A DNA stretch of 64,000 bases. Source: Lachnospira sp. UBA3212. GTDB taxonomy: Bacteria; Bacillota; Clostridia; Lachnospirales; Lachnospiraceae. The stretch lies in assembly GCA_002363615.1 (NCBI GenBank), contig DEWK01000014.1, positions 111,658 through 175,657 on the forward strand, read 5' to 3'. This document shows positions 16,606-25,182 of the stretch, piece by piece. Position numbers and translations under genes: made by a program. Under the pieces are notes generated by a model. The model made no database searches. It saw only the letters and a program-made list of their open reading frames with translations, and was not told the origin of the DNA. The first letter of the stretch is position 1, and every line of letters starts with the position of its first letter.

Positions 16606-18345
16606 TTATGATAGGTATTTGGAAACCAGCTCCCAGATGGAATCTTTCTCAAATCCCAATTTCCAAAATGCCCCACCTGCAAGTTTATATTCTCCAATTA
16701 ACTGTAACTTAGCCTCAATGGACTTTTCATTCTCATACCAAATGCGAACCAGAGTATCTTCATCTAACTGGCCTTCCGCATAATACTGGCCTGCATCCTC
16801 TACCCATATCTTTTCCGCATCAATATTATTTTTAGAGAAATAATTCTCAGCAACTTCCATCCCTACTGCCTGAGAGCTTAAATAATAGTCCCCATTGGCT
16901 GCGTCCTCAATGAATTTTCCATCTTCGCTGGAACCTGTAGAGCCATCGGTCTCAAACCAGATTCTGGTATAAAATGGCATACCAGAGATGATTTTACTTG
17001 GATTTCCCACCTCGGCAATGGTATTGATGATGCCCGCTCTTTCAAAAGAAAGAGAAGCAACAGATCCTGCCTCTGTGCTACTGGTATTGTGCTCATCGTA
17101 GCCCATGATTACCACATAATCTGCAAAGACACCCTGCTCTGCACGGTTGTAGTACGCAGTCCAAGCCGAAGACACATAGTTATCAATGGATAAGATAATT
17201 CCACTTTTATGACAAGCCAAGGAAAGTTCTCTTACAAACTGAATGAAATGATCTCCATTCTCACTGGCAATATATTCAAAATCCAGATTTAATCCATCGA
17301 TTTCATAAGCCTCTAATTCAGCAATGACATTTTTAATCAATCGGGATCTTTTTGAGGTATATGGCAAGAGATCATTGATAATATGCTTTCCATCGCTATC
17401 TGTGGTAAAGTCATTAAGCAGTGCCCATACCTGAAGATCATGATTATGAGCCAGTGTTACGTAATCCGAAGAAGCAATGCTTGAGATTTTACCATTGCTG
17501 CTTTCTACAGAAAGCCATGTTGGGGAAATAACATTCACCCCTTCCATCTCTGCAAGAACCTCTGATAAACTTCCGTTGCTGGTCATATTGGTTACCTGGT
17601 GCCAAGCAAGACTTACCGTCTTTCCCATGGATAGTCCTGAATAAACAGGGGCAGTATAATCGTTGGTTCTGGTTTCCTCCTTGGTCTTTCCCAGGCTTTG
17701 ACAAGAAAGATAACCTGTTAAACCATCTTCTGTAAGAACTTTGGTCCACTTCTTTCCTTCTTTTAATACCTCTACCTTTTCACCCTTTTTGCAATTCTTC
17801 ATAATGTCGCTTTTCTTGTCTCCTTCCAATCGAAGATTGGAATCTTCCGACAAACTTGCCACAAAAATGCTTCTATCAAACGCCGTGGTTACCACTAGTC
17901 TTTTTGGCGAATCATAGTCTTTGAAGGTCACATTAGAATATTTTAAAATAAAATCTGTACTTAAATAGATTTGTCCATCGATTGATTTAATATTCTTATC
18001 ATCTAAGGTGTAAGATTCTGTTTCTGAAGGCATGGTATAAAGCAAAAGGCCCTCATTCGTATCATAGTAGAATCTCTCATTGATATTTGCCTTTACATAA
18101 TCAAGGGGAAGGTAAGTGCCCTCCGAAACATAGGCACGCGTTTCCTGGTCCACCTGTCCATTTAAAAGAATTACGGCCTGTCCATCCCCCTCTTCATCCT
18201 TGCTTATTCCATAATATTCATAAAGATCTGCTATTTTTTTACTTGCTGTCTCAGGAAGTATATCCTTTCCCTTGACCAGCAAAAGTCCTACCACCAGTAA
18301 AATTACAACCACAAAAATCACTGGCAGGCTACGATGATTCTTCAT
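16606..18345 (-). CDS. Membrane-anchored GH18-type glycosidase with SH3 domain
   Basis: 579 residues. An N-terminal anchor (VIFVVVILLVVGLLLV) is followed by a copper-amine-oxidase-N-like beta domain (about 55-160), an SH3-like domain (about 165-225) and a GH18 barrel (about 240-579). The barrel has DGLNLDFEYI, the DxxxDxE motif with catalytic glutamate, plus SPTWLSV, FADYVVIMGYDE and MPFYTRIW. Relatives (YaaH/YdhD type) act on peptidoglycan or spore cortex. Which polymer this one cuts is not clear. It has its own promoter (TTTACA, 17, TATATT) just after the ncRNA terminator. Confidence 0.88.
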   Translation of the reverse strand: MKNHRSLPVIFVVVILLVVGLLLVKGKDILPETASKKIADLYEYYGISKDEEGDGQAVILLNGQVDQETRAYVSEGTYLPLDYVKANINERFYYDTNEGLLLYTMPSETESYTLDDKNIKSIDGQIYLSTDFILKYSNVTFKDYDSPKRLVVTTAFDRSIFVASLSEDSNLRLEGDKKSDIMKNCKKGEKVEVLKEGKKWTKVLTEDGLTGYLSCQSLGKTKEETRTNDYTAPVYSGLSMGKTVSLAWHQVTNMTSNGSLSEVLAEMEGVNVISPTWLSVESSNGKISSIASSDYVTLAHNHDLQVWALLNDFTTDSDGKHIINDLLPYTSKRSRLIKNVIAELEAYEIDGLNLDFEYIASENGDHFIQFVRELSLACHKSGIILSIDNYVSSAWTAYYNRAEQGVFADYVVIMGYDEHNTSSTEAGSVASLSFERAGIINTIAEVGNPSKIISGMPFYTRIWFETDGSTGSSEDGKFIEDAANGDYYLSSQAVGMEVAENYFSKNNIDAEKIWVEDAGQYYAEGQLDEDTLVRIWYENEKSIEAKLQLIGEYKLAGGAFWKLGFEKDSIWELVSKYLS

Positions 18346-18416
18346 GCCAAAGCTCCTTTCTTTTCCCTACTATTTATCTTTGTTAATATAACTTAAATTT
18401 AAATTTCTGTAAAGAT

Positions 18417-18462
18417 AAAAAGGGGTCACGGGATTTTAAAAATTCCGTGACCCTTGTTTTTT
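18417..18462. terminator. Terminator of the small RNA
   Basis: GGGTCACGG (about 18422-18430) pairs with CCGTGACCC (about 18447-18455); T runs flank both sides. On the minus strand it ends the small RNA. Confidence 0.85.
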
Positions 18463-18597
18463 ACTCTGCATTCAATTCAAGAGATACGTGTGAAACGAGC
18501 CACGTATCTGATTATCCATGCCAGGTGGTGTGTGTGATATATATCCCCATGGCTTTTCTCCTCTATCCTCCTTCCCCTATCACATTTTTCGTCTCAC
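18417..18597 (-). ncRNA. Unassigned structured small RNA with own promoter and terminator
   Basis: On the minus strand a promoter, TTGACC (18633-18628), 18 bases, TAAAAT (18609-18604), predicts a start near 18597. The RNA ends at the terminator 18457-18417, and the GH18 gene then has its own promoter. Within: a 9-base hairpin (18482-18490 with 18501-18509) whose loop UCGUUUCA can pair with UGAGACGA at the 5' end (18596-18589), giving a pseudoknot; and a TGTGATA/TATCACA stem (18584-18578 with 18539-18533) enclosing a purine-rich loop with several GGA motifs. Size resembles 6S RNA, but I cannot match it to any known family. Confidence 0.6.
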
Positions 18598-18603
18598 AGA
18601 CTT

Positions 18604-18633
18604 ATTTTACCATTCATGAAAGGTCAGGGTCAA
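18604..18633 (-). promoter_or_regulatory. Promoter of the small RNA
   Basis: TTGACC (18633-18628) and TAAAAT (18609-18604) with an 18-base spacer on the minus strand. Confidence 0.65.
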
Positions 18634-18699
18634 TGGAAATCACACATATTTTCAGTGGTATTTACGCTCGTTTATTCACCAAAAATTCACTGGCATTTT

Positions 18700-18728
18700 T
18701 TGACTTATATCCGGGGATTCTGTATACT
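18700..18728 (+). promoter_or_regulatory. mecA promoter
   Basis: TTGACT (18700-18705), 17 bases, TATACT (18723-18728), 38 bases before the ATG. Confidence 0.8.
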
Positions 18729-18766
18729 ATAAGTAAATAAAGGCAGTTTCAGAAAGGAGGATTCCT

Positions 18767-19462
18767 ATGATCATCGAAAAAATCAATAATCAGACAATTA
18801 AATGTACCTTACTAAAATCTGATATGGAAGAGTTTCATGTTGATCTTACAGATCTTTCTTACGAGAACGCAGATGCTGACGCCTTGCTTAGATATCTGAT
18901 GGATTTGGCTTATCAAAAGTATGGTTTTAGTACCAATCATTCTCCGGTTCTGGTTGAAGTAATTCCAACGCCGGAAGAGGGCATCATTTTATTCGTTACA
19001 AGAACCGATGCCTCACCAGATATGGAGGATTTGGAGGAGTATGAATCAGAAACTGAGGATGAAGAAGAAGCACACGTAAAAAAACCAAGCATAGAAGAAA
19101 TCCTAAAGAATTATGCACCGAATAGGAATCCTTCTTCCGACAACCCGGGTCACGGGAACACCCCAAAAAAACTCTTATTTATCGCTAACTTCTATGGTCT
19201 GAATACAATCTTTCAATTTGCACAAAATCTGCAATCCATTGATATTATTTCAGACAGCGCACTCTACCGAATTCCTAAAGACAACAGCTATTATCTGGTT
19301 CTCAAGGTAAAGTACAACAAGTTACAGCTTCTAGAACTTTCCAATTATATTAACGAGTATTCTACCCTTTTGAATGCCAGCCATATGATGGAAAATTTTT
19401 TAAAAGAACACGCTATTGTAATTCGCGAGCACAATGCTCTGGAATTTATAAAGAACTTATAA
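18767..19462 (+). CDS. mecA: Adaptor protein MecA
   Basis: 231 residues with the two-domain MecA layout. The N-terminal substrate-binding domain starts MIIEKINNQTIKCTL and contains DLSYENADADALLRYLMD. An acidic linker (about 85-110) leads to the C-terminal ClpC-binding domain with LLFIANFYGLNTIFQFAQ and LYRIPKDNSYYLVLK. MecA delivers proteins to ClpCP for unfolding or degradation. No clp or competence genes are nearby. AAAGGAGG precedes the ATG, and a consensus promoter stands alone upstream, so it is a single-gene unit. Confidence 0.88.
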   Translation: MIIEKINNQTIKCTLLKSDMEEFHVDLTDLSYENADADALLRYLMDLAYQKYGFSTNHSPVLVEVIPTPEEGIILFVTRTDASPDMEDLEEYESETEDEEEAHVKKPSIEEILKNYAPNRNPSSDNPGHGNTPKKLLFIANFYGLNTIFQFAQNLQSIDIISDSALYRIPKDNSYYLVLKVKYNKLQLLELSNYINEYSTLLNASHMMENFLKEHAIVIREHNALEFIKNL

Positions 19463-19475
19463 ATATCAAGACTCA

Positions 19476-19530
19476 GCTGGAGTTCATACTCCAGCCAAAT
19501 AAAAAAAAGAGAAGCCCTTGGTTTCTCTTT
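19476..19530. terminator. Two hairpins between mecA and the DUF1858 gene
   Basis: A GCTGGAG/CTCCAGC stem (19476-19482, 19489-19495) is followed by an AGAGAA/TTCTCT stem (19508-19513, 19523-19528) flanked by A and T runs. The second can terminate in both directions. Confidence 0.85.
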
Positions 19531-19536
19531 TTTACT

Positions 19537-19788
19537 CTAATTAAATTCTGTTCCATCAATCTCCCCGTTATTCTTAGCATCCACATAATCATTCAATGCT
19601 TCCACTACTGAATCCGGATCCAAATAGTGAACATAACAAGCCTGCTCTAAGGTTTCTCCATAAGAGGATGGACATCCAAGACAGTGCATGCCTGCGTCTA
19701 AAAGGATTGGAATAAAATCCGGTTCGATTTGAATCAAATCATTAACAATAATATCTTTACTTACATGCTGAATCTTTCCCTCTTCCAT
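19537..19788 (-). CDS. DUF1858 redox-disulfide domain protein
   Basis: 83 residues. A short N-terminal DUF1858 pattern (IIVNDLIQIEPDFIPILLDAGMHCLGC) includes the CLGC pair followed by a third cysteine in ETLEQAC. Such proteins are often found with hybrid-cluster or ScdA-like proteins and are thought to sense or handle redox/NO stress; the true activity is unknown. It stands alone here with a terminator after it. Confidence 0.85.
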   Translation of the reverse strand: MEEGKIQHVSKDIIVNDLIQIEPDFIPILLDAGMHCLGCPSSYGETLEQACYVHYLDPDSVVEALNDYVDAKNNGEIDGTEFN

Positions 19789-19838
19789 TGCGATACCTCC
19801 ATTCCTTTCTTTTTATGGGCTATTGTAGCAACGGATTT

Positions 19839-20534
19839 CTACTTTGTCAAACCTTCTTCCGTTTCTAATACTTCTTCCTCATCTTCCTCATCGTAAAGAG
19901 AGAAAATCTTATTATAAATATAAGCTAAAATCAGTCCATTTAAGCCAAAGACCATGATAATCATCCAGCTAAAGATTCCCCATGGGAAAGTCCTGTAAAG
20001 AAGACTAGCAAAAACCCCTCCAATACAAAGGATGGTCCATAATCCCCCAAACAAAATGTTTTTCTTATTATTCTTTACGATGTAAATTGTATTTTTAAAT
20101 TCCTCCTTAAATCCACCAGCATAATGCATCATGGTCATATAGAGGGTATTAAAGAAGGATACTAAGGCCACAATTAATAGTATCGTTAAAATCAAACTTG
20201 CAATATTGATAGGGGTGGCATCTTTTTGAACATTTGCAACAAAGAATAAGAGGTCAAACCCTGCAACCACCGTAACCAGTACCTGAAGGATCCCCCACAC
20301 CAGGCCTTTTACAAAATTATCTGTAAAGGCTGAGAAATAAACCATAAGGTATGAGGACTCAGACTTTCTGTCCTGCACCAGTTCCATCATAACCTGAAAG
20401 AGAGCAACATTTGAGATACCGATGGTTAAAATTGGTACAGAAGTTAGGATATATACGAAATTAAATACTATGGCAAGTCCAATTCTCTTTAGGTATGTCA
20501 TAAATGCGCCATCATTTGCAAAAAAATCTTTCAT
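19839..20534 (-). CDS. DUF624 (YesL-type) membrane protein
   Basis: 231 residues with five or six hydrophobic segments (about 14-40, 68-95, 100-130, 150-195 and others). The start FFANDGAFMTYLKRIGLAIVFN and VYILTSVPILTIGISNVALF match the DUF624/YesL pattern, often found near carbohydrate uptake genes. No transporter is adjacent here. The acidic C-terminus (DEEDEEEVLETEEG) is cytoplasmic. It is the last gene of the run beginning at 22710. Confidence 0.82.
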   Translation of the reverse strand: MKDFFANDGAFMTYLKRIGLAIVFNFVYILTSVPILTIGISNVALFQVMMELVQDRKSESSYLMVYFSAFTDNFVKGLVWGILQVLVTVVAGFDLLFFVANVQKDATPINIASLILTILLIVALVSFFNTLYMTMMHYAGGFKEEFKNTIYIVKNNKKNILFGGLWTILCIGGVFASLLYRTFPWGIFSWMIIMVFGLNGLILAYIYNKIFSLYDEEDEEEVLETEEGLTK

Positions 20535-20551
20535 GCTTTCACCTTTCCGTC

Positions 20552-21721
20552 TTATAATTTGCAGAAAAAGACTTCCGCTTCCTGCTGTAATTCTTGAAAT
20601 CCCACTGCCTTTGCCAATTTTCTGGATTTTTCATTATCCCTCCGGATTCTGCAATAGATTTCCTTTAGTTCCTCCCTTTTCGCCAGGTCCATCACTAACT
20701 TCACCCCCTCCTGTCCGTAGCCCATGCCACGATATTCCGGCAGGAGATAGTAGCCCAAATAAACCCGTTTTCCCTGATTCGATAGGCCACAAAGTCCAAG
20801 GATTCGCCCATCCTCCCTGCGGCAAAGCAGATAATATCCATATTCATAAAAGGAATATACATGAGAAATATAAGAAGAAAGTCTCTCTTTGTCAAATGAA
20901 AATTCTATGTCTTTCTTCCAATTCGAAGAAAAATCCCTTCCCTGTCCGAATATTTTTTCTAAGGAGCCTAACTCTGATTTCTGCATTTCCCTTAGATAGA
21001 CACGGTTTCCTTTTCCGGCTATCCAAGGGTATCCTAAGGCATGGGCGTGGATTTTCCTTAAAAAATCTCCGTCTAATTCCTCTCGGAAATAAGCCTCTTC
21101 TTCCCCCGGAAATTCCAACAGATAGTCCGCATTGGAAAGGTCTTGATCCCCGGAATTTGGATTTTTAAATCCTATACAAGTCATGCCTGCACTCTTTCCT
21201 GCGTACAGACCATAAAAGGTATCTTCAATAACAATACACTCCTCAGGCTTTACCCCCAAGCGTCTTGCCGCCTCTAAAAACACATCCGGTGCCGGCTTCC
21301 TATGTTCTACCTCAAAACTTGAAACCACCTGGTCAAAACATTCCTCTACCCCTAGGGCCTTTAGATTATCCGAAATTGCCTCTGGGGTGGAAGAAGATGC
21401 AAGCGCAAGAAGAAGGCCATCTTCTTTTAGACGACCAACAAATTCTGCTGCACCATCTATGAAAGGATAGCCTTCCTCTTGTAAAATCTCTTTTTTCTTT
21501 GAATCACCTAGTTTTCTTAATTCTTCCAAGGACCAGGATAGGTGATAATCCTTCTGAATGGTTTCCCACATGTAAGTAAGAGTAGTCCCGATAAATTGCT
21601 TGTAATAATCCCACGAAAGTGTCTGTCCCAATTCCTTCATGGCCCGAATATTTGCCTGATAGTGCAAACGCTCCGTATCCAAAAGAACTCCATCCATATC
21701 AAAGAGAACCGCTTTTAACAT
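20552..21721 (-). CDS. HAD phosphatase fused to a GNAT acetyltransferase
   Basis: 389 residues. Residues 1-215 are a beta-phosphoglucomutase-like HAD hydrolase: DMDGVLLDTE motif I, SSSTPEAI motif II, K in HRKPAPDVFL, and VIEDTFYGLYAGKSAGM. Residues about 225-389 are a GNAT N-acetyltransferase: LGYYLLPEYRGMGYGQEGVKLV carries the acetyl-CoA loop (R-G-x-G-x-G-like), and NEKSRKLAKAVGFQ is the C-terminal signature. Substrates are unknown. The start overlaps the cyclophilin stop by seven bases. The fusion of the two domains in one chain is seen directly. Confidence 0.88.
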   Translation of the reverse strand: MLKAVLFDMDGVLLDTERLHYQANIRAMKELGQTLSWDYYKQFIGTTLTYMWETIQKDYHLSWSLEELRKLGDSKKKEILQEEGYPFIDGAAEFVGRLKEDGLLLALASSSTPEAISDNLKALGVEECFDQVVSSFEVEHRKPAPDVFLEAARRLGVKPEECIVIEDTFYGLYAGKSAGMTCIGFKNPNSGDQDLSNADYLLEFPGEEEAYFREELDGDFLRKIHAHALGYPWIAGKGNRVYLREMQKSELGSLEKIFGQGRDFSSNWKKDIEFSFDKERLSSYISHVYSFYEYGYYLLCRREDGRILGLCGLSNQGKRVYLGYYLLPEYRGMGYGQEGVKLVMDLAKREELKEIYCRIRRDNEKSRKLAKAVGFQELQQEAEVFFCKL

Positions 21722-22233
21722 GTAGTAGGCTCTCCATATTCCTCACCAAAGGTATCCACTGTAACACGTTCCATTCTCTGTACATTATATGGACGATCCG
21801 AATAATCGGTTTCCTGGGTTGCAATTTTTTCTACCACATCCATTCCCTCAATAATCTTACCAAATGCTGCATACTGTCCATCAAGATGTGGCGACTTCTT
21901 ATGCATAATAAAAAACTGAGAACCTGCCGAATCCGGATGCATAGCTCTTGCCATAGAAAGTACACCAGGATCGTGAGCAAGATCGTTCGTAAATCCATTC
22001 ATACGAAACTCTCCGGGAATACAATAGCCTGGACCGCCGGTACCAAGGCCATCCGGATCGCCCCCTTGAATCATAAAACCATTGATGACACGATGAAAAA
22101 TAATTCCATCATAAAATCCCTTCTTAATTAGTGAAATAAAATTCTTTACTGTATTAGGAGCAACCTCCGGGTAAAGTTCTGCTTTCATTACATCACCGTT
22201 TTCCATGGTGATTGTTACAATTGGATTTGCCAT
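21715..22233 (-). CDS. Cyclophilin-type peptidyl-prolyl isomerase
   Basis: 172 residues, cytoplasmic because there is no signal peptide. Cyclophilin signatures: FHRVINGFMIQGGDPDGLG (catalytic arginine in FHR, QGGD loop), MARAMHPDSAGSQFFI and AAFGKIIEGMDVV. It speeds proline cis-trans changes during folding. It lies 12 bases after the small membrane gene and overlaps the HAD-GNAT gene by seven bases. Confidence 0.95.
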   Translation of the reverse strand: MANPIVTITMENGDVMKAELYPEVAPNTVKNFISLIKKGFYDGIIFHRVINGFMIQGGDPDGLGTGGPGYCIPGEFRMNGFTNDLAHDPGVLSMARAMHPDSAGSQFFIMHKKSPHLDGQYAAFGKIIEGMDVVEKIATQETDYSDRPYNVQRMERVTVDTFGEEYGEPTTC

Positions 22234-22245
22234 GAATCCATCCTC

Positions 22246-22710
22246 CTATTCATTCTTTTCTTGTTCTTGTTTTTTTACCTGTTTCATCTTTGTCTTTGAT
22301 GGAAATGCGATATTTAACATCACGTATGCAAAGAATCCATATACTAAAAACTTTAGAACCGTATCGATAATAGTATACCCCTTAAATTCACGATTCACAA
22401 TAAGAATTATATTACGAATAATATCGATTAATAACTTCGTGGAATATGCGGTATAACATACGAAGCAAAGATTTACCTTGCCCAAAGCAAAACTACCTAA
22501 TCCTCCAAAGATCAAAAACCAACCTGCAAAGTAACCAATCACTATAAATACACCACTACTTGTGATCACATCATAGAAAATGGAATTTGCCAGTCCATAT
22601 ACAACCGCCAAAATCAATAAAATCGGCGACATATTTAAAATCCAGGAAAACACGGGATTCTGCTTAAAAGCATCCCTTAAGGCATCTGCTAACTTCTCAC
22701 TTGTTCTCAT
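22246..22710 (-). CDS. Small four-helix membrane protein of unknown function
   Basis: 154 residues from the ATG at 22710, which has GGAGG 8 bases upstream. An ATG five codons earlier actually overlaps that ribosome site. Hydrophobic segments lie near 26-45, 50-75, 82-105 and 118-140, with a lysine-rich cytoplasmic tail. CFVCYTAYSTK holds a CxxC-like pair. I do not recognise a family. It is the first gene of the run leading to cyclophilin, HAD-GNAT and DUF624. Confidence 0.7.
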   Translation of the reverse strand: MRTSEKLADALRDAFKQNPVFSWILNMSPILLILAVVYGLANSIFYDVITSSGVFIVIGYFAGWFLIFGGLGSFALGKVNLCFVCYTAYSTKLLIDIIRNIILIVNREFKGYTIIDTVLKFLVYGFFAYVMLNIAFPSKTKMKQVKKQEQEKNE

Positions 22711-22771
22711 AATTCTCTCCTCCATTCTTATTTATACTTACTACCATTATAGTTTAATTTCACATTTAACT

Positions 22772-22807
22772 CAAATAAAAAATGGCAAGAATGATATCTT
22801 GCCATTT
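22772..22807 (-). terminator. glnN terminator
   Basis: An 11-base perfect stem (22780-22790 with 22797-22807) has a 6-base loop, followed by Ts on the minus strand. Confidence 0.9.
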
Positions 22808-22862
22808 CCTAACGAAAGATTTCAGAACATCTACGATGTCTAATAATTGAATTCAGTGCGCT

Positions 22863-24980
22863 TTATACTTCGAAAATTAAATCGCCGTATGAAGGCATTG
22901 GCCATAATTCCTTATCAACGATCATCTCAAGTTCGTCAACAGGAGCACGAAGAGCAGCCATATCAGCAATGATGACATCTCTGTAATACTGAGCTCTCTT
23001 CTCGCCATCTGCCATAGCAGAAGCTTCCTCTGCATCTACCTTAAGCTTAGCAAGGGCATCCTTTGCGAAACCTAATTTCTCAGATACAAGCTCTAAAAGT
23101 TCTGTTTCAGTTGCAAGAGCAACATCTACGCCAGTAGCCTTTACCGCATTAATTGTGCCTGCAAGGTTAGATACATACTTGATTACAGCAGGAATAATCT
23201 GCTTTCCAGCCATATCGATCATAGTTCTAGCCTCGATATTTATAGCCTTTGAATAAGCTTCATAACCAATTTCTACACGAGACTCAAGCTCTGCCTTAGT
23301 AAATACACCATACTTCTCAAACATAGCCACGTTCTTATCGCTTACTAATGAAGGAATTGCGTCTACCATGGTACGGAGATTTGGAAGACCTCTGCGCTCA
23401 GCCTCTGCTACCCACTCGTCTGAGTAACCATTACCATTGAAGATAATTCTCTGGTGATCGGTAAGGAGTCTCTTAATAATATCATGAATCGCCATCTGAA
23501 GGTCGTCTGCCTGCTCAAGTTCGCTAGCGATTAAATCAAACTGCTCAGCAACGATTGTATTTAATACAACGTTCGGTGATGCAACGGAATCAGAAGAACC
23601 AACCATACGGAACTCGAACTTGTTTCCGGTAAATGCAAATGGTGATGTTCTGTTACGATCGGTAGCATCCTTTGGAAGATCTGGAAGCGACTTAACACCG
23701 GTCTGTAACTTACCAGCAGTGATTGAACTTGTAGCTTCACCGGTGCTGATTAACTGATCTACCACATCCTGTAACTGATCTCCTAAGAAGGCAGATACGA
23801 TTGCTGGAGGTGCCTCGTTCGCACCAAGACGGTGATCATTACCCGGATTAGCAGCTGACTCACGAAGAAGATCTGCATGCTCATCTACAGCAGCAAGTAC
23901 AGCTGCAAGTACTAATAGGAACTGAATATTCTCATGAGGTGTCTTACCCGGATCTAAAAGGTTAATTCCATCATCTGTAGTAATTGACCAGTTATCATGC
24001 TTACCAGAACCATTGATTCCATCAAATGGCTTCTCGTGAAGGAGACACTCAAGACCATGGTGGTTTGCAATTTTCTTTAACATCTCCATGGTAAGCTGGT
24101 TGTTATCAACAGCCACATTACACTCACTATAAATTGGAGCTAGCTCGTGCTGAGCCGGTGCTACCTCATTATGCTGAGTCTTTGCAGGAATACCCAGCTT
24201 CCAAAGCTGTTCGTTCACATCCTTCATGAATGCTGCGATTCTTTCACGAATGGTTCCGAAGTAGTGATCCTCTAATTCCTGACCCTTAGGAGGCATAGCA
24301 CCAAATAAAGTACGTCCGGTAAAGATTAAATCTTTTCTCTTTAAATACTTCTGCTTATCAACTAAGAAATACTCCTGCTCAGGTCCAACCGATGGAGTAA
24401 CTCTCTTAGAATGATCATTACCAAGAAGTCGAAGAAGTCTAATTGTCTGTGTATTTAAGGCTTCCATTGAACGGAGAAGAGGAGTTTTCTTGTCAAGAGC
24501 TTCTCCTGTATAAGAACAGAAAGCAGTTGGAATACAAAGTGTAGCTCCAGCAGCATCACGTCTTACAAAAGCTGGTGAAGTGCAATCCCATGCTGTATAT
24601 CCTCTTGCTTCAAAAGTTGCACGAAGACCACCTGATGGGAAAGAAGAAGCATCTGGTTCACCCTTAATCAATTCTTTTCCCGAGAACTCCATCAGCACCT
24701 TTCCTTCTGCTGTGACAGGGGAAATGAATGAATCGTGCTTCTCAGCGGTAACACCTGTTAAAGGCTGGAACCAATGTGTATAATGGGTACAACCCTTTTC
24801 GATTGCCCATTCCTTCATTGCATGTGCAACAGCATTCGCAACTTCTGTAGTAAGTTCTCCTTTGCTAGCCATGATTCCCTTTAATTCTTTGTAAATTGCC
24901 TTTGGAAGACGCTCGCGCATAGCCTTGTCGTTGAACACGTCAGTTCCAAAGATTTCTGTAACATTAATCTTATCGCTCAT
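22863..24980 (-). CDS. glnN: Type III glutamine synthetase
   Basis: 705 residues from ATG 24980, behind GAAAGGA; the ORF could begin 12 codons earlier but without a ribosome site. GSIII signatures: FPSGGLRATFEARGYTAWD, HYTHWFQPLTG, PEQEYFLVD, QHNEVAPAQHELAPIY (glutamate/ammonia site) and NRTSPFAFTGNKFEFR. It makes glutamine from glutamate and ammonia as a large dodecamer. This type is common in Bacteroides and Clostridia. It is a single-gene unit with its own TATAAT (25020-25015) and terminator; no PII or riboswitch leader is visible. Confidence 0.96.
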   Translation of the reverse strand: MSDKINVTEIFGTDVFNDKAMRERLPKAIYKELKGIMASKGELTTEVANAVAHAMKEWAIEKGCTHYTHWFQPLTGVTAEKHDSFISPVTAEGKVLMEFSGKELIKGEPDASSFPSGGLRATFEARGYTAWDCTSPAFVRRDAAGATLCIPTAFCSYTGEALDKKTPLLRSMEALNTQTIRLLRLLGNDHSKRVTPSVGPEQEYFLVDKQKYLKRKDLIFTGRTLFGAMPPKGQELEDHYFGTIRERIAAFMKDVNEQLWKLGIPAKTQHNEVAPAQHELAPIYSECNVAVDNNQLTMEMLKKIANHHGLECLLHEKPFDGINGSGKHDNWSITTDDGINLLDPGKTPHENIQFLLVLAAVLAAVDEHADLLRESAANPGNDHRLGANEAPPAIVSAFLGDQLQDVVDQLISTGEATSSITAGKLQTGVKSLPDLPKDATDRNRTSPFAFTGNKFEFRMVGSSDSVASPNVVLNTIVAEQFDLIASELEQADDLQMAIHDIIKRLLTDHQRIIFNGNGYSDEWVAEAERRGLPNLRTMVDAIPSLVSDKNVAMFEKYGVFTKAELESRVEIGYEAYSKAINIEARTMIDMAGKQIIPAVIKYVSNLAGTINAVKATGVDVALATETELLELVSEKLGFAKDALAKLKVDAEEASAMADGEKRAQYYRDVIIADMAALRAPVDELEMIVDKELWPMPSYGDLIFEV

Positions 24981-25049
24981 AGTTTCTGTTCCTTTCGTAC
25001 TATTTACTTGCTTCATTATATCATATACTTTTTAAAATGCTAGCGTAAA

Positions 25050-25086
25050 TTAAAAAAGGCGATCCTACGGTTGGTAGGAACGCCTT
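25050..25086 (-). terminator. fba-sortase operon terminator
   Basis: AAGGCG-A-TCCTAC (25056-25068) pairs with GTAGGA-A-CGCCTT (25074-25086), with six Ts following on the minus strand. Confidence 0.9.
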
Positions 25087-25182
25087 CGTTCATGCATGTT
25101 TTATTTTTTAATTTACATATGTGACTTTAACCTATTTCTCAAAAAAATGCAAGCCTTTTTTTATTTTTTATAACAAAAGACC

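Noticed and set aside
16596..16697. 34-codon N-terminal extension of tadA
   Set aside because: Out-of-frame overlap with the end of the GH18 gene; TadA proteins begin near the chosen ATG.
18417..18597. Assigning the small RNA as 6S RNA
   Set aside because: Length fits, but I could not form the long closing stem and central bubble expected of 6S; left unassigned.
18447..18740. 97-codon plus-strand ORF
   Set aside because: Runs through the ncRNA and its terminator, no ribosome site, and overlaps the mecA promoter.
20422..21168. 248-codon ORF on the plus strand
   Set aside because: Antisense to the HAD-GNAT fusion and DUF624 genes, proline/phenylalanine-rich, with no known motif.
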